Shown: positions 63,858 to 64,000 of the stretch, one piece after another
How the letters are laid out: each line of letters starts with the position of its first letter
How positions within the stretch are numbered: the first letter of the stretch is position 1
Source of the DNA: Curvibacter sp.
GTDB taxonomy: Bacteria; Pseudomonadota; Gammaproteobacteria; Burkholderiales; Burkholderiaceae_C
Assembly (NCBI GenBank): GCA_004293725.1
Contig: REAW01000010.1
Location: forward strand, 1-64,000
Length of the DNA: 64,000 nucleotides
Direction of reading: 5' to 3'
The notes under the pieces: model-generated
Told to the model about the DNA's origin: nothing
What the model saw: only the letters and a program-made list of their open reading frames with translations
Database searches by the model: none
Made by a program: the position numbers and the translations under genes

Positions 63858-64000
63858 TCACTCTCCGAAGCCGTTTTGTCGCCAAGCTTCAAACACAGTT
63901 ACTGCAACGGCGTTCGACAAATTGAGGCTGCGCTGCCCGGCCAGCATGGGTAAGCGCAGGCTGCGCTGGGCGTCAAACGCTGCGCGCACAGTGTCTGATA
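63858..64000 (-). CDS. trmL: tRNA (cytidine(34)-2'-O)-methyltransferase, 3' end only
   Basis: The window ends inside this gene. The visible 47 C-terminal residues read [20 protein letters not shown] and then [12 protein letters not shown], which is the knotted SPOUT cofactor-binding end of TrmL (YibK). TrmL methylates the wobble ribose of tRNA-Leu isoacceptors. The rest lies beyond position 64000. Confidence 0.88.
   Translation of the reverse strand, partial: SDTVRAAFDAQRSLRLPMLAGQRSLNLSNAVAVTVFEAWRQNGFGE

Noticed and set aside
1..64000. CRISPR arrays, rRNA operons, complete insertion sequences or prophage modules
   Set aside because: No regularly spaced repeats, rRNA-like sequence, intact transposase or phage structural genes were seen in the window.

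Overview
The window reads as a high-GC betaproteobacterial chromosome, most likely Burkholderiales, family Comamonadaceae, with a Rhodoferax-like flavour. This rests on gene neighbourhoods (dusB-fis-purH, rubredoxin-pilGHIJ-chpA, algH-ruvX-pyrR-pyrB-pyrC'-plsC) and protein character, not on a database match. Nearly all of it is compactly packed housekeeping DNA. No rRNA, CRISPR array, complete insertion sequence or complete prophage is visible.

Layout. 0-12.7 kb: ffh (SRP GTPase), an EamA permease, a small lower-GC DUF4262 gene, a di-iron hydroxylase-like membrane protein, then a leftward block of ribE, miaB, an exported protein, tRNA-Met(CAT), enoyl-CoA hydratase, M61 peptidase, dsbC and a UbiH-type monooxygenase, followed by a MOSC protein. 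12.8-16.7 kb: a small decayed integrative element lies inside the 5' end of ychF. The original first 95 bp of ychF are stranded on the left and an identical 95 bp copy on the right restarts the intact gene. Between them are a leftward pair of unrecognised membrane/exported proteins, a truncated integrase and a diverged, inverted scrap of ychF. 17.7-25.5 kb: a second EamA permease, a YqaA-like protein, dusB-fis, purH, gmhA, hemL, a ThiD-like kinase and rubredoxin.

25.5-40.9 kb: the Pil-Chp chemosensory operon (pilG, pilH, pilI, pilJ and a 1908-residue chpA/pilL hybrid kinase) for type IV pili, the photolyase phrB on the other strand, and a translationally coupled algH-ruvX-pyrR-pyrB-pyrC'-plsC run. 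In that run pyrC' encodes a dihydroorotase homologue without the metal-binding HxH. 40.9-50.8 kb: a divergent ferric-iron-type ABC ATPase/permease pair with a possible Fur box, exported MsrA and MsrB, a DUF6671 zinc-ribbon protein, a TauE/SafE permease, tRNA-Arg(CCT), a CoxE-like VWA protein with a frameshifted MoxR-type AAA partner, and a dihaem cytochrome c4. 50.9-64 kb: an envelope/lipid-flavoured stretch (YkgJ-like protein, lplT, a GT4 glycosyltransferase, psd, a PLP aminotransferase, an Mpo1-like membrane protein, ugd), then DUF1841, a second TauE/SafE permease, kefC-kefF, a ParA-like ATPase, a MaoC hydratase and the 3' end of trmL at the edge.

A short palindromic repeat (core GCTAT, about 7 nt, ATAGC, usually preceded by TGCGCAAG) recurs at least nine times, mostly between genes but apparently also inside kefC and plsC. 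The least explained material is the two-gene cargo of the ychF element.
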